Assembly: GCA_009838525.1 (NCBI GenBank)
Contig: VXRJ01000010.1
Coordinates: 252,021 to 316,020 of the forward strand
Reading direction: 5' to 3'
Source: Acidobacteriota bacterium
GTDB lineage: Bacteria > Acidobacteriota > Vicinamibacteria > Vicinamibacterales > UBA8438
Length of the DNA: 64,000 nt
This document shows positions 34,973-43,434 of this stretch, piece after piece. Under the pieces are notes generated by a model that was given only the letters and a program-made list of their open reading frames with translations, was not told where the DNA came from and ran no database searches. The position numbers were made by a program, and so were the translations under genes. Each line of letters opens with the position of its first letter. The first letter of the stretch is position 1.

Positions 34973-35290
34973 CTACGCCACGGCGCTCAGGCCGTTCTTC
35001 GCTACTAGCGTCAGGAGCTTCAATGATGCGCCGCGCGGTCGTTTCTGGCCGCGCTCCCACTGGCTCACTAGCCCGGTCGTCACGTTGAGATGGCGCGCGA
35101 ACACTGCCTGACTCGCGTTTTCGCGAAGCCGAAGCGCGCGGATATCCTCCGGGGCCATCTCTTCGACTGGTGTGAGGCACATTTCGTCGAACGCCCGCAT
35201 GGTCCGCTTCGACATCAAACCGGCCTCGGCGAGGCCGAGCGCCGCCTCATGTGCTGCCGCTAGCGCTTCACTCTTGTATTGCTTGGTCAT
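34973..35290 (-). CDS. HigA-type helix-turn-helix antitoxin
   Basis: A 105-residue antitoxin-like regulator. An N-terminal helical segment (ALAAAHEAALGLAEAGLMSK) is followed by FDEMCLTPVEEMAPEDIRALR. Then comes an XRE-type helix-turn-helix (LRENASQAVFARHLNVTTGLV then SQWERGQKRPRGASLKLLTL). This layout is that of the HigA antitoxin paired with HigB toxins of the KTKxFARFAxREGL type. The toxin gene directly upstream survives only as 27 codons (35287-35370). Start ATG at 35290 overlaps the toxin's TGA by three bases. The protein may persist as a repressor without a toxin. Confidence 0.85.
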   Translation of the reverse strand: MTKQYKSEALAAAHEAALGLAEAGLMSKRTMRAFDEMCLTPVEEMAPEDIRALRLRENASQAVFARHLNVTTGLVSQWERGQKRPRGASLKLLTLVAKNGLSAVA

Positions 35291-35370
35291 CTGGTCTCGC
35301 ACAGCGCGGAGTCGTCCAGTCCCTCGCGATCGGCGAAACGAGCGAATGCCTTGGTCTTGAAGGTCTGCAA
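35287..35370 (-). pseudogene. Truncated HigB-type toxin remnant
   Basis: In the minus frame from TTG 35370, the peptide QTFKTKAFARFADREGLDDS then ALCETR and TGA matches the N-terminus of HigB-like RelE-superfamily toxins, which are normally about 100-110 residues. Only 27 codons remain before the stop, which overlaps the antitoxin ATG exactly as in an intact HigBA operon. The body of the toxin, including its catalytic residues, is missing. An internal deletion that preserved the junction with the antitoxin is the simplest explanation. Confidence 0.7.
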
Positions 35371-35686
35371 TCTTGACCCCGCGAACGCCTATTGCCATAC
35401 CTATTCTATAGCACCAAGTGCGACCTTTATCCAATCTGCCCTCGCTATTTTCCGTGTTCTTGCCCGTGACCGTGATGCTTGCGGGGATAACTTATTAACA
35501 GTTATAGACTAAACATGCAGTATGGAGTCTGGACGCGGGTTGTCGTGTAAAATAAATTGGCCAAATACTTAATAACATCCTGTAGTTTCCCAGGCGGTGT
35601 TTGAGTTCGAGCTCGACCAACCGGAGGATCGAGCCGGAGTGGCCCTTCGTGCCGTGCTACCTTCTCCGCATACGGGAGGAGGCCCC
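35371..35686. other. AT-rich gene-free interval
   Basis: About 316 bases between the HigBA remnant and the next gene, clearly richer in A and T than the surroundings, especially 35400-35580. It contains ATAACT...AGTTAT arms (35487-35505), the palindrome TTGGCCAA (35557-35564) and a -10-like TAAAAT (35548-35553), but no convincing -35. No reading frame here looks like a gene. It probably holds divergent promoters and may be an insertion or deletion scar. Confidence 0.45.
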
Positions 35687-37132
35687 ATGTTTCGAACCCA
35701 AGCGCGCGGCCGCGGCGTGACATCCCGATCGGCGCGGTTCACCTGCCTCACCGTGTCCGTCGGCCTCCTGGCCGCGGCGGCGGCCGGACCGACCGTCCTC
35801 GCCAACGACTGGCCGCAATGGCGCGGCGCCGAGCGGCTCGGCATCTGGACCGAGACCGGCATTCTGCGCGAGTTTCCCGACGAGGGGCTGCAGGTGAAGT
35901 GGCGCGCGCCCGTGAACGGCGGGTACGCCGGCCCGGCGGTCGCGGACGGCCGGGTGTTCGTCCTCGACTACATCGAAACCGAGCCCCGCACGATGGACGG
36001 GACGGAGCGCATCCTCGCCCTCGACGAGGAGACCGGCGAGGTGCTCTGGACCCACGAGTGGACGACCACCTACCGCATGCTGATGTTCACGTATGCGACC
36101 GGTCCGCGCGCCACGCCCACCGTTGACGGCGACCGCGTCTACCTGACGGGTTCGACGGGGCGCATCCTGTGCTTGGATGCGGCGACGGGCGCGGTGGTCT
36201 GGGAGAAGGACACGGTCGCGGAATACGACACGAGCATCCCGATCTGGGGCACGTCGAGCGCGCCGCTCGTCGATGGCGACCGGGTCATCTTCCTCGTCGG
36301 CGGCGAGCCGGACGCCTTGGTCATGGCCTTCGACAAACACACCGGAGACGAGGTCTGGCGCGCCCTCGAGACCCGCACCGAGATGGGCTACAACCAGCCG
36401 AAGATCATCGAGGCGGGGGGCGCCCGGCAGTTGATCGTGTGGCACCCACGCGGGCTGTCCTCACTCGATCCGGAGACCGGCGAGCTCTACTGGGAGGAGC
36501 CGTTCGAGGGACGCGCCAACATGACCGTGGCCGACGCCGTCCAGAGCGGTTCTTACCTGTTCGTGTCGGGGTTCTATACCGGCTCGATGATGATGCGCCT
36601 CGACCTCGACCGGCCGGCCGCGACCGCGGTCTGGAAGGACGGGACGAACCGCGTTGTGGAGGGCGGCATCGAGGTGGCGGAAGAGACCGGGCTGCATTCC
36701 GTCATGACGACGCCGCTCGTCGTCGGCGACTACATCTACGGCATCGGCAGCCACGGCCAGGTGCGCGGGCTGCTGGCCGAGTCCGGTGAGCGCGTGTGGG
36801 AAGCGGAAGGGCTGACGAACCAGAACCGCTGGGGATCCGCCTACTTCGTCCAGCACGAGGACCGCTACTTCGTCTACAACGAGAACGGCGATCTGATCAT
36901 CGCGCAGTTCAACCCCGACGGCTACGTCGAACTGGACCGGACCCACCTGCTGAACCCGACGTCCCGCTCCGGCTACGGCGGGTCGCGGGCCGGCACCGCG
37001 TCGCGGTTCCGGCACGGCCAGAGCGACCGGCTCGTGGTTTGGGCGCACCCGGCGTTCGCCAACCGCCATGTCGTGCTCCGGAACGACGAAGAGATCATTC
37101 GGGTCTCGCTCGACGAAGACGACTACCGCTGA
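35687..37132 (+). CDS. Exported PQQ-like beta-propeller protein
   Basis: A 481-residue exported propeller with a signal peptide ending near TVLAND. Mature repeats of the PQQ_2 type are plain: ILALDEETGEVLWTHEW, RILCLDAATGAVVWEKD, VMAFDKHTGDEVWRAL, GLSSLDPETGELYWEEPFEG and GLLAESGERVWEAEG. NDWPQWRGAERLG at the mature N-terminus is the usual opening of this family, members of which bind PQQ or act only as scaffolds. No heme motif is present, so redox activity is not shown. ATG 35687 follows GGGAGGAGG. The next gene starts 22 bases after its stop, suggesting co-transcription. Confidence 0.88.
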   Translation: MFRTQARGRGVTSRSARFTCLTVSVGLLAAAAAGPTVLANDWPQWRGAERLGIWTETGILREFPDEGLQVKWRAPVNGGYAGPAVADGRVFVLDYIETEPRTMDGTERILALDEETGEVLWTHEWTTTYRMLMFTYATGPRATPTVDGDRVYLTGSTGRILCLDAATGAVVWEKDTVAEYDTSIPIWGTSSAPLVDGDRVIFLVGGEPDALVMAFDKHTGDEVWRALETRTEMGYNQPKIIEAGGARQLIVWHPRGLSSLDPETGELYWEEPFEGRANMTVADAVQSGSYLFVSGFYTGSMMMRLDLDRPAATAVWKDGTNRVVEGGIEVAEETGLHSVMTTPLVVGDYIYGIGSHGQVRGLLAESGERVWEAEGLTNQNRWGSAYFVQHEDRYFVYNENGDLIIAQFNPDGYVELDRTHLLNPTSRSGYGGSRAGTASRFRHGQSDRLVVWAHPAFANRHVVLRNDEEIIRVSLDEDDYR

Positions 37133-37154
37133 AGACGGCGGGAAGGACCTGAGC

Positions 37155-37760
37155 ATGCGTGCGCCTCGCTGCTCCCGGTGCTCCGCGGGGTTACGCCGCG
37201 GGCTCGTGACCGCGTGGCTGGTTGCGGCCGCGACGGCCGCGGCGGGCGCGATGCAGCCGGCCGGCGCCGGGCAACTGCCCCCGGGACTACTGGAACGCGC
37301 GGAGCAGGGCGACCCTATCGCCCAGAATGACGTCGGCAGCCGTTACTACGCCGGTCGCGGCGTGGAGCGCGACGACGCCGAGGCCGCACGATGGATCCAG
37401 CTTGCCGCCGACCAGGGCTTCGCGCCGGCGCAGTACAACTTGGGGCTGCTCTATTTCCGCAACCGCGGAGTCCCCGGAAACGACGCCGAGGCGGCGCGCT
37501 GGTACCGGGCGGCGGCCGAGCAGGGCTACGCGCCGGCCCAGGCGGGGCTCGGCTACCTGTACACCTACGGAGCGGGTGTGGAAGAAGACCACGTGCGCGC
37601 CTACCTGTGGCTGGAGCTCGCCTGGCGGGGCGCCGATAGCGACTTCACGCGCACGCTCTACGCCGGGCAGCGTGAGGCGCTGGCGGACCTGATGACCGAC
37701 GAGGACGTGCGCGAGAGCCGGCGTCTGGCCGATGCGTGGCAGCCGGCCGCGTCGCGCTAA
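37155..37760 (+). CDS. Exported Sel1-repeat protein
   Basis: A 201-residue exported protein with a signal peptide ending near AGAMQP. It carries about three Sel1-like tetratricopeptide units: DPIAQNDVGSRYYAGRGVER, AAEQGYAPAQAGLGYLYTYG and the unit between them (FAPAQYNLGLLYFRNRGV). A C-terminal helical part follows (AYLWLELAWRGADSDFTRTL). Sel1 proteins act as scaffolds for protein contacts; the partner here is unknown. Start ATG at 37155 follows AAGGAC. It is probably co-transcribed with the propeller gene upstream. Confidence 0.87.
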   Translation: MRAPRCSRCSAGLRRGLVTAWLVAAATAAAGAMQPAGAGQLPPGLLERAEQGDPIAQNDVGSRYYAGRGVERDDAEAARWIQLAADQGFAPAQYNLGLLYFRNRGVPGNDAEAARWYRAAAEQGYAPAQAGLGYLYTYGAGVEEDHVRAYLWLELAWRGADSDFTRTLYAGQREALADLMTDEDVRESRRLADAWQPAASR

Positions 37761-37770
37761 CGTCGCACAC

Positions 37771-37798
37771 TTCCCACCGGCCCTGCACCCTCTATAAT
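37771..37798 (+). promoter_or_regulatory. Candidate housekeeping promoter
   Basis: TTCCCA (37771-37776), 16 bases, then a consensus TATAAT (37793-37798), 58 bases before the ATG of the SGNH hydrolase gene. The -10 is exact, and the -35 matches four of six positions. It lies right after the Sel1-protein gene and would give the hydrolase its own transcript. Confidence 0.5.
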
Positions 37799-37855
37799 GG
37801 CGGCCACTGCGTGAGGGCCGTCGCGGCCCCGCACCGAACGACTCTGGAGGTTGAC

Positions 37856-38569
37856 ATGAAGACCCGCTATGCCCGCATCGCCGTCCTGCTGGTGCTCGCG
37901 CTCGGCTTTACGACGCTGGCCGCCGCCCAGACCCAGACCATCGATCCGACCCGCTTCGAGGAGGCCATCCAGGCGTTTGAAGCCGAAGACCGCGCGATGA
38001 TGCCGCCCGAGGGCGCTATCGTCGTCACCGGCAGCTCCAGCATCCGCCGCTGGCATCCCAGCCTGAAGCAGGATCTCGCCCCGCTCACCGTCATCCCGCG
38101 CGGGTTCGGCGGCAGCACGATGCAGGACCTCGAGTACTTCCTCGATCGCATCGTCCTCAAGTACAAGCCGCGCGCCGTCGTGATCTACGAGGGTGACAAC
38201 GACACGGCGTACGGTGTCGCGCCGGAGGAGATCGTCGGGCGGCTCGAGTCCATCGTCGACCGCATTCACGCCGAGGTGCCGGAGGCGCGCGTCTACGTGA
38301 TGTCCGTCAAGCCGAGCCTCGCCCGCGTAGACGTCTGGGACAAGGCGCAGGAAGCCAACGCGCTCTCCCAGCGCTTCGCGGACAGTCACGACCTCGTCTC
38401 CTACATCGACGTCGCCAATCCCTTCCTGCAGTCCAACGGCCAGGTGATGGACGACATCTTCATCGACGACGGCCTGCACCTGAACGAGAAGGGCACAGAG
38501 ATCTGGGCGTCCACCATCAAGGCGGCGCTGATGAAGGACGAAGCCCAGCACGAGCCCACCGAGGAGTAG
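37856..38569 (+). CDS. Exported SGNH/GDSL-family hydrolase
   Basis: A 237-residue exported esterase-like protein with a signal peptide ending near LAAAQ. The SGNH blocks are present: GSSSIRRW (Ser60-Ser62 region) for the nucleophile, RGFGGS for the glycine block, YEGDNDT for the asparagine block and DDGLHLNEKG for the Asp/His pair. Such enzymes deacylate lipids, xylan or peptidoglycan sugars; the substrate is not readable. Start ATG at 37856 has TGGAGG five bases upstream. It converges with the ATPase pair on the minus strand. Confidence 0.9.
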   Translation: MKTRYARIAVLLVLALGFTTLAAAQTQTIDPTRFEEAIQAFEAEDRAMMPPEGAIVVTGSSSIRRWHPSLKQDLAPLTVIPRGFGGSTMQDLEYFLDRIVLKYKPRAVVIYEGDNDTAYGVAPEEIVGRLESIVDRIHAEVPEARVYVMSVKPSLARVDVWDKAQEANALSQRFADSHDLVSYIDVANPFLQSNGQVMDDIFIDDGLHLNEKGTEIWASTIKAALMKDEAQHEPTEE

Positions 38570-38620
38570 TCGGGCGCCGAGCCGTCAGGCTCGCCGGGCC
38601 GGTGCGTGGCGTGGGCCTTC

Positions 38621-40981
38621 TCACCGCCTAACGTCGTCGCTTCGCGTTCCTTTGCGCCCAGCGAGATCCACTTGGATGTCCTGAGCGACTTCGTCGACTT
38701 CCTGTGCCACCCTGGGCGCCAGCCCAAGGTCCTGCTCCAGGGCTGTAGCTAGCGGCAGCAAGAGGGTGGCCGACGGCGATGCGTGAATGAGTTCCAGCAT
38801 ACGCCTCGTCCCGATCTCACTGCTCAAGGCCATCAGGGTGTCGAGGCACTCTGGAGGGAGGCCGTCGAGCTTCGGGAGGATCGCTAGGGTAGCTTCGACG
38901 TCGGGTTCGCAAGCTGATCGACCGCCGGTTCTGAGAAGTGCCTGGGCACGGGTCAGATGTGCCTGCCAGCGATATTCGGACAAGTCGGCGCACTGGGCCA
39001 GCAGCCGATCTGTTGTTGTGATCGCCGACTCGTATCGCCGACCGTTCAGTTCGACCTGTGCCTGCAGGGAGAGGATGTTCGCAATTGTCTCAAGTGCCGA
39101 CGGGGAATCGCTTTCTTCGAGCCTCTGCACTGCTTCGTCGAGCGCCGCGTAGGCCTCGTCCCAACGCTTCAACTTGTTGAACGCGAAGGCCTTGAAACCC
39201 AGCACTGTCGCGATAGAGTCGCTTGACGAGGGCCTCCGGTCCGATCCGAAGCGACGCAGGCTCTCGTCGCACGCCTCCACCGCAGCGTCGAACCGTTCGA
39301 GCAGAATCAGCGAGCCAACTTTAATGTTGAGAGCTTCCGCGAAACGCTGCGAGAGTTCCGGTGTGTTAATGGCGCCACAGCGATGGAGCACGTAGTCAGA
39401 GACGGCCACCGCTTGGTCGAAGCGACCGTGTGAGACGAGAAGGTCGCCTTTGTTGACGAGACCCCGTGCAACGAACTCTAGTACGGCGGGTGCGTCGGTG
39501 CCTCCGAAGCGACTTGCTAGCTCATCACAAGCGTCGAGCGCCTCGTCAGGCCGACGCAACTCCCTGAGAAGGACGCTCTTCGTGGCAAGGGCCCTCGCCG
39601 CCTGAGTCATATCGGCGAGTCTCTGGCTTGCGCCAAAGCGACGGATTGCCTCGTTGAGGATGGCGAGTGCTTCTTCGCTAGCGACATCTAGCAACGCACT
39701 TCGGAACTCAGCCAGTCCAGGCAGTTGTACCAGCCGTGCGAGTACGGCCTTGTGAAGCGCCCGGGCGTCCCGATCGACGCGCTTGACATCGAGAGCTATT
39801 CCAGTCGCGATGCTCTTCAGTTCGTTGGGCGAATAGTACGACTCCATGAAGTGGATGAGCGCTTCGACAAGCGGATCGGGACCGCGTCGGCGCCGCAGCA
39901 AGTAGTAGATGTTGTACAGCCGCTCGGTCAGGTAGTACTGCTTGCGCCTGACGCTGCCCCCAGCCACTTGGACGACACCGCGTTCGGCAAGGCGCGCGAG
40001 TTGGGCGCTGCAGGTGCTGGTATCGAGGCGTGCCCGCTCGGCTATCTCCCGTGTGGTGGCCGGTTTCCAGAGGGAGGCAAGGGCCAGATAGACACGTCGC
40101 TCCTGCGCCGGCAGGGACTCCAGATGGCTCCTGAAGTACTCCGTGTGATCGTCGACCACGTCGAGGAGATCAGCCATGAGTTCACGGAACGACAGTCCCG
40201 CGCCGAAGCGGGCGACGATAGCGACCAAGCGGGGATTGCCTCCGGTCAGGATTTCCAGTGCTCGGACGGTCGGGCGCGCAGGTTGCCGGCCGGCTACCGT
40301 TTCCCAGAGCACGGCGCACTGTTCGGTGTTCAGCGGCCGTAGCGTACGCACCTGAAAGAGGTCGTACAAAGCGCGATCCGGGTTGTCAATTTCCTCGAAA
40401 CGGCTGGTGGCGCTTGCGAACAGGATGATCCTCGGTTCGGTCTGGAGGACCTTCCGCAACTTCCAGCCCGCATCGCGATCACTCATGTCCTGGAACAACG
40501 TGTTCAGGTTCTCGACCAGGAGCAGGAGACGCTTGTCATGCCGATCCGCGAAGTCCAGGAGTGCGCCGAGGCATTGGTCAGCTAGGAGTTGATCGTTGCG
40601 GTTGGCACGAAGCTCGTTCACGGTGCGTTGCAGGTCGGGATCGTCATCGCGACGCGCGTACTGACCGGCCAAGTGAGACAGGCATTCCAGCCAGAATTCG
40701 CCGGCAGTGGACACCTCGTAGCTCTCTTCGGCGAAGACTATGGGGAAGCAACGGGCCGCTAACCCGGGGTCCCGGCGTATCTCGGCCGCGACTCGCAGGA
40801 GCAGGCTGGTCTTCCCGCTGCCGCGTGGACCGATCACCAGCTGGTGCTGGTTCGCGGATCCTGTGCATTCGCGCAAGGCGTCGGCGAGCAGTTCGAACTC
40901 CGTGGTTCGGACGCAGAACGACGCCACGAGTTCCTCGTCGGTGAGGAAACCCGGGTTGTACTTGCGAGCAGTTGTAGCCAT
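38621..40981 (-). CDS. AAA-type ATPase with winged helix and TPR-like C-terminus
   Basis: A 786-residue ATPase. The P-loop is GPRGSGKTSLL (51-61), and the Walker B region is LLLLVENLN near 140, in which the usual acidic pair is Glu-Asn. The sensor region FASATSRFEE follows. A winged-helix domain near 295-335 (ATTREIAERARLDTSTCSAQ, then LARLAERGVVQ) is of the ORC/Cdc6-like or STAND regulator type. The C-terminal 350 residues are helical pairs resembling tetratricopeptide repeats (RFDAAVEACDESLRRFG, RWDEAYAALDEAVQRLE). Role unknown: a signalling or defence switch is possible. Start ATG 40981 lies five bases after the stop of the partner ATPase, so the two are one operon. Confidence 0.82.
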   Translation of the reverse strand: MATTARKYNPGFLTDEELVASFCVRTTEFELLADALRECTGSANQHQLVIGPRGSGKTSLLLRVAAEIRRDPGLAARCFPIVFAEESYEVSTAGEFWLECLSHLAGQYARRDDDPDLQRTVNELRANRNDQLLADQCLGALLDFADRHDKRLLLLVENLNTLFQDMSDRDAGWKLRKVLQTEPRIILFASATSRFEEIDNPDRALYDLFQVRTLRPLNTEQCAVLWETVAGRQPARPTVRALEILTGGNPRLVAIVARFGAGLSFRELMADLLDVVDDHTEYFRSHLESLPAQERRVYLALASLWKPATTREIAERARLDTSTCSAQLARLAERGVVQVAGGSVRRKQYYLTERLYNIYYLLRRRRGPDPLVEALIHFMESYYSPNELKSIATGIALDVKRVDRDARALHKAVLARLVQLPGLAEFRSALLDVASEEALAILNEAIRRFGASQRLADMTQAARALATKSVLLRELRRPDEALDACDELASRFGGTDAPAVLEFVARGLVNKGDLLVSHGRFDQAVAVSDYVLHRCGAINTPELSQRFAEALNIKVGSLILLERFDAAVEACDESLRRFGSDRRPSSSDSIATVLGFKAFAFNKLKRWDEAYAALDEAVQRLEESDSPSALETIANILSLQAQVELNGRRYESAITTTDRLLAQCADLSEYRWQAHLTRAQALLRTGGRSACEPDVEATLAILPKLDGLPPECLDTLMALSSEIGTRRMLELIHASPSATLLLPLATALEQDLGLAPRVAQEVDEVAQDIQVDLAGRKGTRSDDVRR

Positions 40982-40986
40982 CCGCT

Positions 40987-42255
40987 TCAAGCTCTGTGTT
41001 GGACCGCGCGCTGTGCGATGGGAACGAAATACCGGCCGTGCCGGGCGCGCCACCAGTCCTCCAGAAGACCTGATACGAAGCCGTACCCGTCTCCCCTCGG
41101 CTCCAGATATCCATCGTGCTCGAGTACCCGAAGCACGTCGTCGATCGGGGCCGGATCAGCCACTTCCCGGGCGCGGAAGTACGCACCGAACCTGTCAATG
41201 GAGTCGCGGGTCAGAAGGCCATCGCAGACTGCGGCTTCGGTCAATAGGTCAAGCGCGTTCCGATACCCCGCCGGCCCGAGCACCAGTTTCAGGCGGCCCT
41301 CGTAATGATCCAGATCCGCCTGTCCGCGGACCCCGAGCATCTCGCCGTTGTACACGCGCTCGACGTCTTCGAGAGAGACATAGCGCCGACCCGCCATGCG
41401 TCGGTCTTCATCCAACCCGTCGAAGAACCGCTGAACGTGATGTGGCACCAAGGACCGGAGCCGCCGGCACATGTCCTGCCGAGCGGCGAGGGGCAGGTCG
41501 ATCCCACAACCCTCCGCGAGGGCGGCAAGACACTCCAGCGCCGTCTGTTGGTTCCAGGGTCTCAGTTCGAAGGGCGAGAAGATGTTCGCATGAGCACTGA
41601 GCCCGGCTTGTCTCAGGATGGGCTCCAGACTCACGCTGCCGGAGACGATCAGGCAGAGTCGCTCTCGGTGCTCCTGGCCGTTCCTGCGCAGCCAGCTCAG
41701 GAATTCGTCGACGGCGCACTTTCCCTCGGGCACGATTCGGGAATCGGCATCCTTGAGCATCCGATTCACAAGGATGGGCAGCTCGTCGATCGCGAGCACG
41801 ACCGGGCGCTCATTCTCCGCCAGAGCGGCGCAGATTGCGTCTCCCTTCTGCCGCCAGCTTCCGGCGTCGATTCCGGCCCGCAGCTTCACCCGAAGCTCGG
41901 AGAGAGCCAGCGTATCGGCCCGATCACTGACCTCTCGCAAGGCATTGGCGAACCCCAGCTTGATGCGGCGCCATGCGCCGTGCACGGCCCGCGACTGGAT
42001 TCCAATCTCGACGACGGCGTCTGCCGCGGAACCGGCGTCTTCGAGATCGACGAAGACCGTCTCGAACTCCCCTTCTGCCGCCAAACGACGCAGCAACTCC
42101 CGCACGAGGCTCGTCTTGCCCATGCGTCGTTGCGCGGTCAACAGCGTGTGGGTGCCATTCCGAACCCGCTCTTTGAGGAGATCGATCTCAGCTTGCCGGT
42201 CGAAGAAGCGATCCCCATCGACCCAGTTCGACCCGGCTTTTCTCAGGACTGCCAT
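40987..42255 (-). CDS. AAA-type ATPase (partner gene)
   Basis: A 422-residue ATPase with P-loop AQRRMGKTSL (41-50), Walker B VVLAIDELPILV near 150-161 and sensor LIVSGSVSLEPIL. RFFDRQAEIDLLKERVRNG, just before the P-loop, is the initiator-like motif of archaeal-type/AAA_16 ATPases. The C-terminal region holds a winged-helix-like stretch (LTRDSIDRFGAYF, DDVLRVLEHDGYLEPRGDGY). It is the first gene of a two-gene unit with the larger ATPase. Upstream, TTGACA on the minus strand lies within an AT-rich patch and may be its -35. No known effector such as a nuclease or membrane pore is adjacent. Confidence 0.82.
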   Translation of the reverse strand: MAVLRKAGSNWVDGDRFFDRQAEIDLLKERVRNGTHTLLTAQRRMGKTSLVRELLRRLAAEGEFETVFVDLEDAGSAADAVVEIGIQSRAVHGAWRRIKLGFANALREVSDRADTLALSELRVKLRAGIDAGSWRQKGDAICAALAENERPVVLAIDELPILVNRMLKDADSRIVPEGKCAVDEFLSWLRRNGQEHRERLCLIVSGSVSLEPILRQAGLSAHANIFSPFELRPWNQQTALECLAALAEGCGIDLPLAARQDMCRRLRSLVPHHVQRFFDGLDEDRRMAGRRYVSLEDVERVYNGEMLGVRGQADLDHYEGRLKLVLGPAGYRNALDLLTEAAVCDGLLTRDSIDRFGAYFRAREVADPAPIDDVLRVLEHDGYLEPRGDGYGFVSGLLEDWWRARHGRYFVPIAQRAVQHRA

Positions 42256-42291
42256 TCTGCCAACAAATCCGTTGCCAACAATATTGATGGT

Positions 42292-42313
42292 AAAAGGGGC
42301 TTGCTGTCAAGCC
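42292..42313 (-). terminator. Possible terminator after the anti-sigma gene
   Basis: On the minus strand, GGCTTG-ACAG-CAAGCC forms a six-base stem followed by CCTTTT. It lies about 55 bases after the stop of the anti-sigma gene and before the ATPase operon. The loop contains part of a TTGACA that could be the -35 of the ATPases, so the two signals overlap. Confidence 0.45.
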
Positions 42314-42366
42314 GGGGCCGAATCACCGGATGAATGGTGCCGGAGGAAGAAGCAGACCGGTGCGGG

Positions 42367-42846
42367 CTACGCGTCGCGCCAGACCCGGTTCGCGAAGACG
42401 GCGGCAAGCGATACGAGCAGCCCGGCCCCGACCCAGGCGGCGTCGGGAATCGCCCCGAGGTCGGGAAGCGCTGTCGGCGGCACTGCGATATTGGCAAACA
42501 CGGTCCGCAGGATCGTCGGGTCGGGAAGGACCGGCTGCAGCGCCCAGATCACCGCACCGAGTGCGAGCGCGCCGGCGATGCTGACGGCGACGGTTTCCAT
42601 CACCGCGAGCGTCCGATGGACGCGCTCGGCACGAGCGTTACGGGTGGTCAGTTGCGCTTGCCACCACAGGACATCCGCCTTCCGCGCCGACGACTCCGGG
42701 GAAGGCATGGCGTTGAGAAGGCGGCCGATCGCGACAGCTTCGGCGCATCGCGCGCAGCCGGAGGCATGCTGACGCAGCGCGGGCGTCCACTCCCCGGTTC
42801 GGATCGCCTCGTGGACGGCGGCATCGTGCCGGCAGATGCCGATCAT
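42367..42846 (-). CDS. Anti-sigma factor with zinc-binding motif and membrane helices
   Basis: A 159-residue protein. The N-terminal ALRQHASGCARCAEA carries the His-x3-Cys-x2-Cys pattern (His27, Cys31, Cys34) of zinc-binding anti-sigma domains. Two hydrophobic segments follow, near residues 80-100 and 130-150, so it is a membrane protein. It should bind and hold the ECF sigma factor encoded immediately upstream. Its ATG overlaps the sigma stop codon (ATGA), a sign of coupled translation and fixed stoichiometry. Confidence 0.82.
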   Translation of the reverse strand: MIGICRHDAAVHEAIRTGEWTPALRQHASGCARCAEAVAIGRLLNAMPSPESSARKADVLWWQAQLTTRNARAERVHRTLAVMETVAVSIAGALALGAVIWALQPVLPDPTILRTVFANIAVPPTALPDLGAIPDAAWVGAGLLVSLAAVFANRVWRDA

Positions 42847-43430
42847 GGCTTCAACTCCATTCCCTGGGCCCGCAGCACTTTGGCGAGGCTGCGCCGCGCT
42901 CGCCACAGCAACGGCCCGACGCTGATGGGGCGCAGACCGAGCACGGTCGCCACCTCCCGGTGCGTGAGTCCTTCGACATACGTCAGCCACAGCAGCGCGC
43001 GGTGACGCGGCCGGAGCTGGTCCAGCGCCCGGCTCATGTCGGCCCGCAGGGCGGGGTCTGGCTCCACCGCACGTTGCTGGTCAGGTTCGGTCATTTCTGT
43101 TTCGCGCCGGCCGACCCGGCGGTAGTGATCGCGGTAGAGGTTCGTCGCCACGCGAAACAGGTAGGAACGGAGCGCGGCCGGTTCCGGCGTGAGCGGCGTG
43201 CTCCTGAGCAGCCGCAGGTAGGCTTCGTGCGCCAGGTCGTCGGCCAGGCTCGAACTGCCGGTAAGTCGATGAAGGTACGCCCTGAGCGGCCGTTCGGTCC
43301 GGTTGTAGAACAGCTCGAACGCCGCCTGGTCGAGTGCGAGGCCGTGTTCCGCGCCCTCGGCGCGGCCGACGTCCTTCGTCAGAGCGGCGCGTCTATCCAG
43401 CGGCGTATCCCACACCGGCGCGTAGCTCAC
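42843..43430 (-). CDS. ECF-type RNA polymerase sigma factor
   Basis: A 195-residue sigma-70-family factor with region 2 near residues 38-100 (LADDLAHEAYLRLLRS, SYLFRVATNLYRDHYRR) and region 4 near 130-185 (LRPRHRALLWLTYVEGLTHR then EVATVLGLRPISVGPLLWRA). The absence of regions 1 and 3 marks the extracytoplasmic-function group. Its start is a GTG at 43430, four bases after the stop of a membrane protein. The linked zinc anti-sigma protein implies envelope or redox stress control. Confidence 0.92.
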   Translation of the reverse strand: MSYAPVWDTPLDRRAALTKDVGRAEGAEHGLALDQAAFELFYNRTERPLRAYLHRLTGSSSLADDLAHEAYLRLLRSTPLTPEPAALRSYLFRVATNLYRDHYRRVGRRETEMTEPDQQRAVEPDPALRADMSRALDQLRPRHRALLWLTYVEGLTHREVATVLGLRPISVGPLLWRARRSLAKVLRAQGMELKP

Positions 43431-43434
43431 GTGT

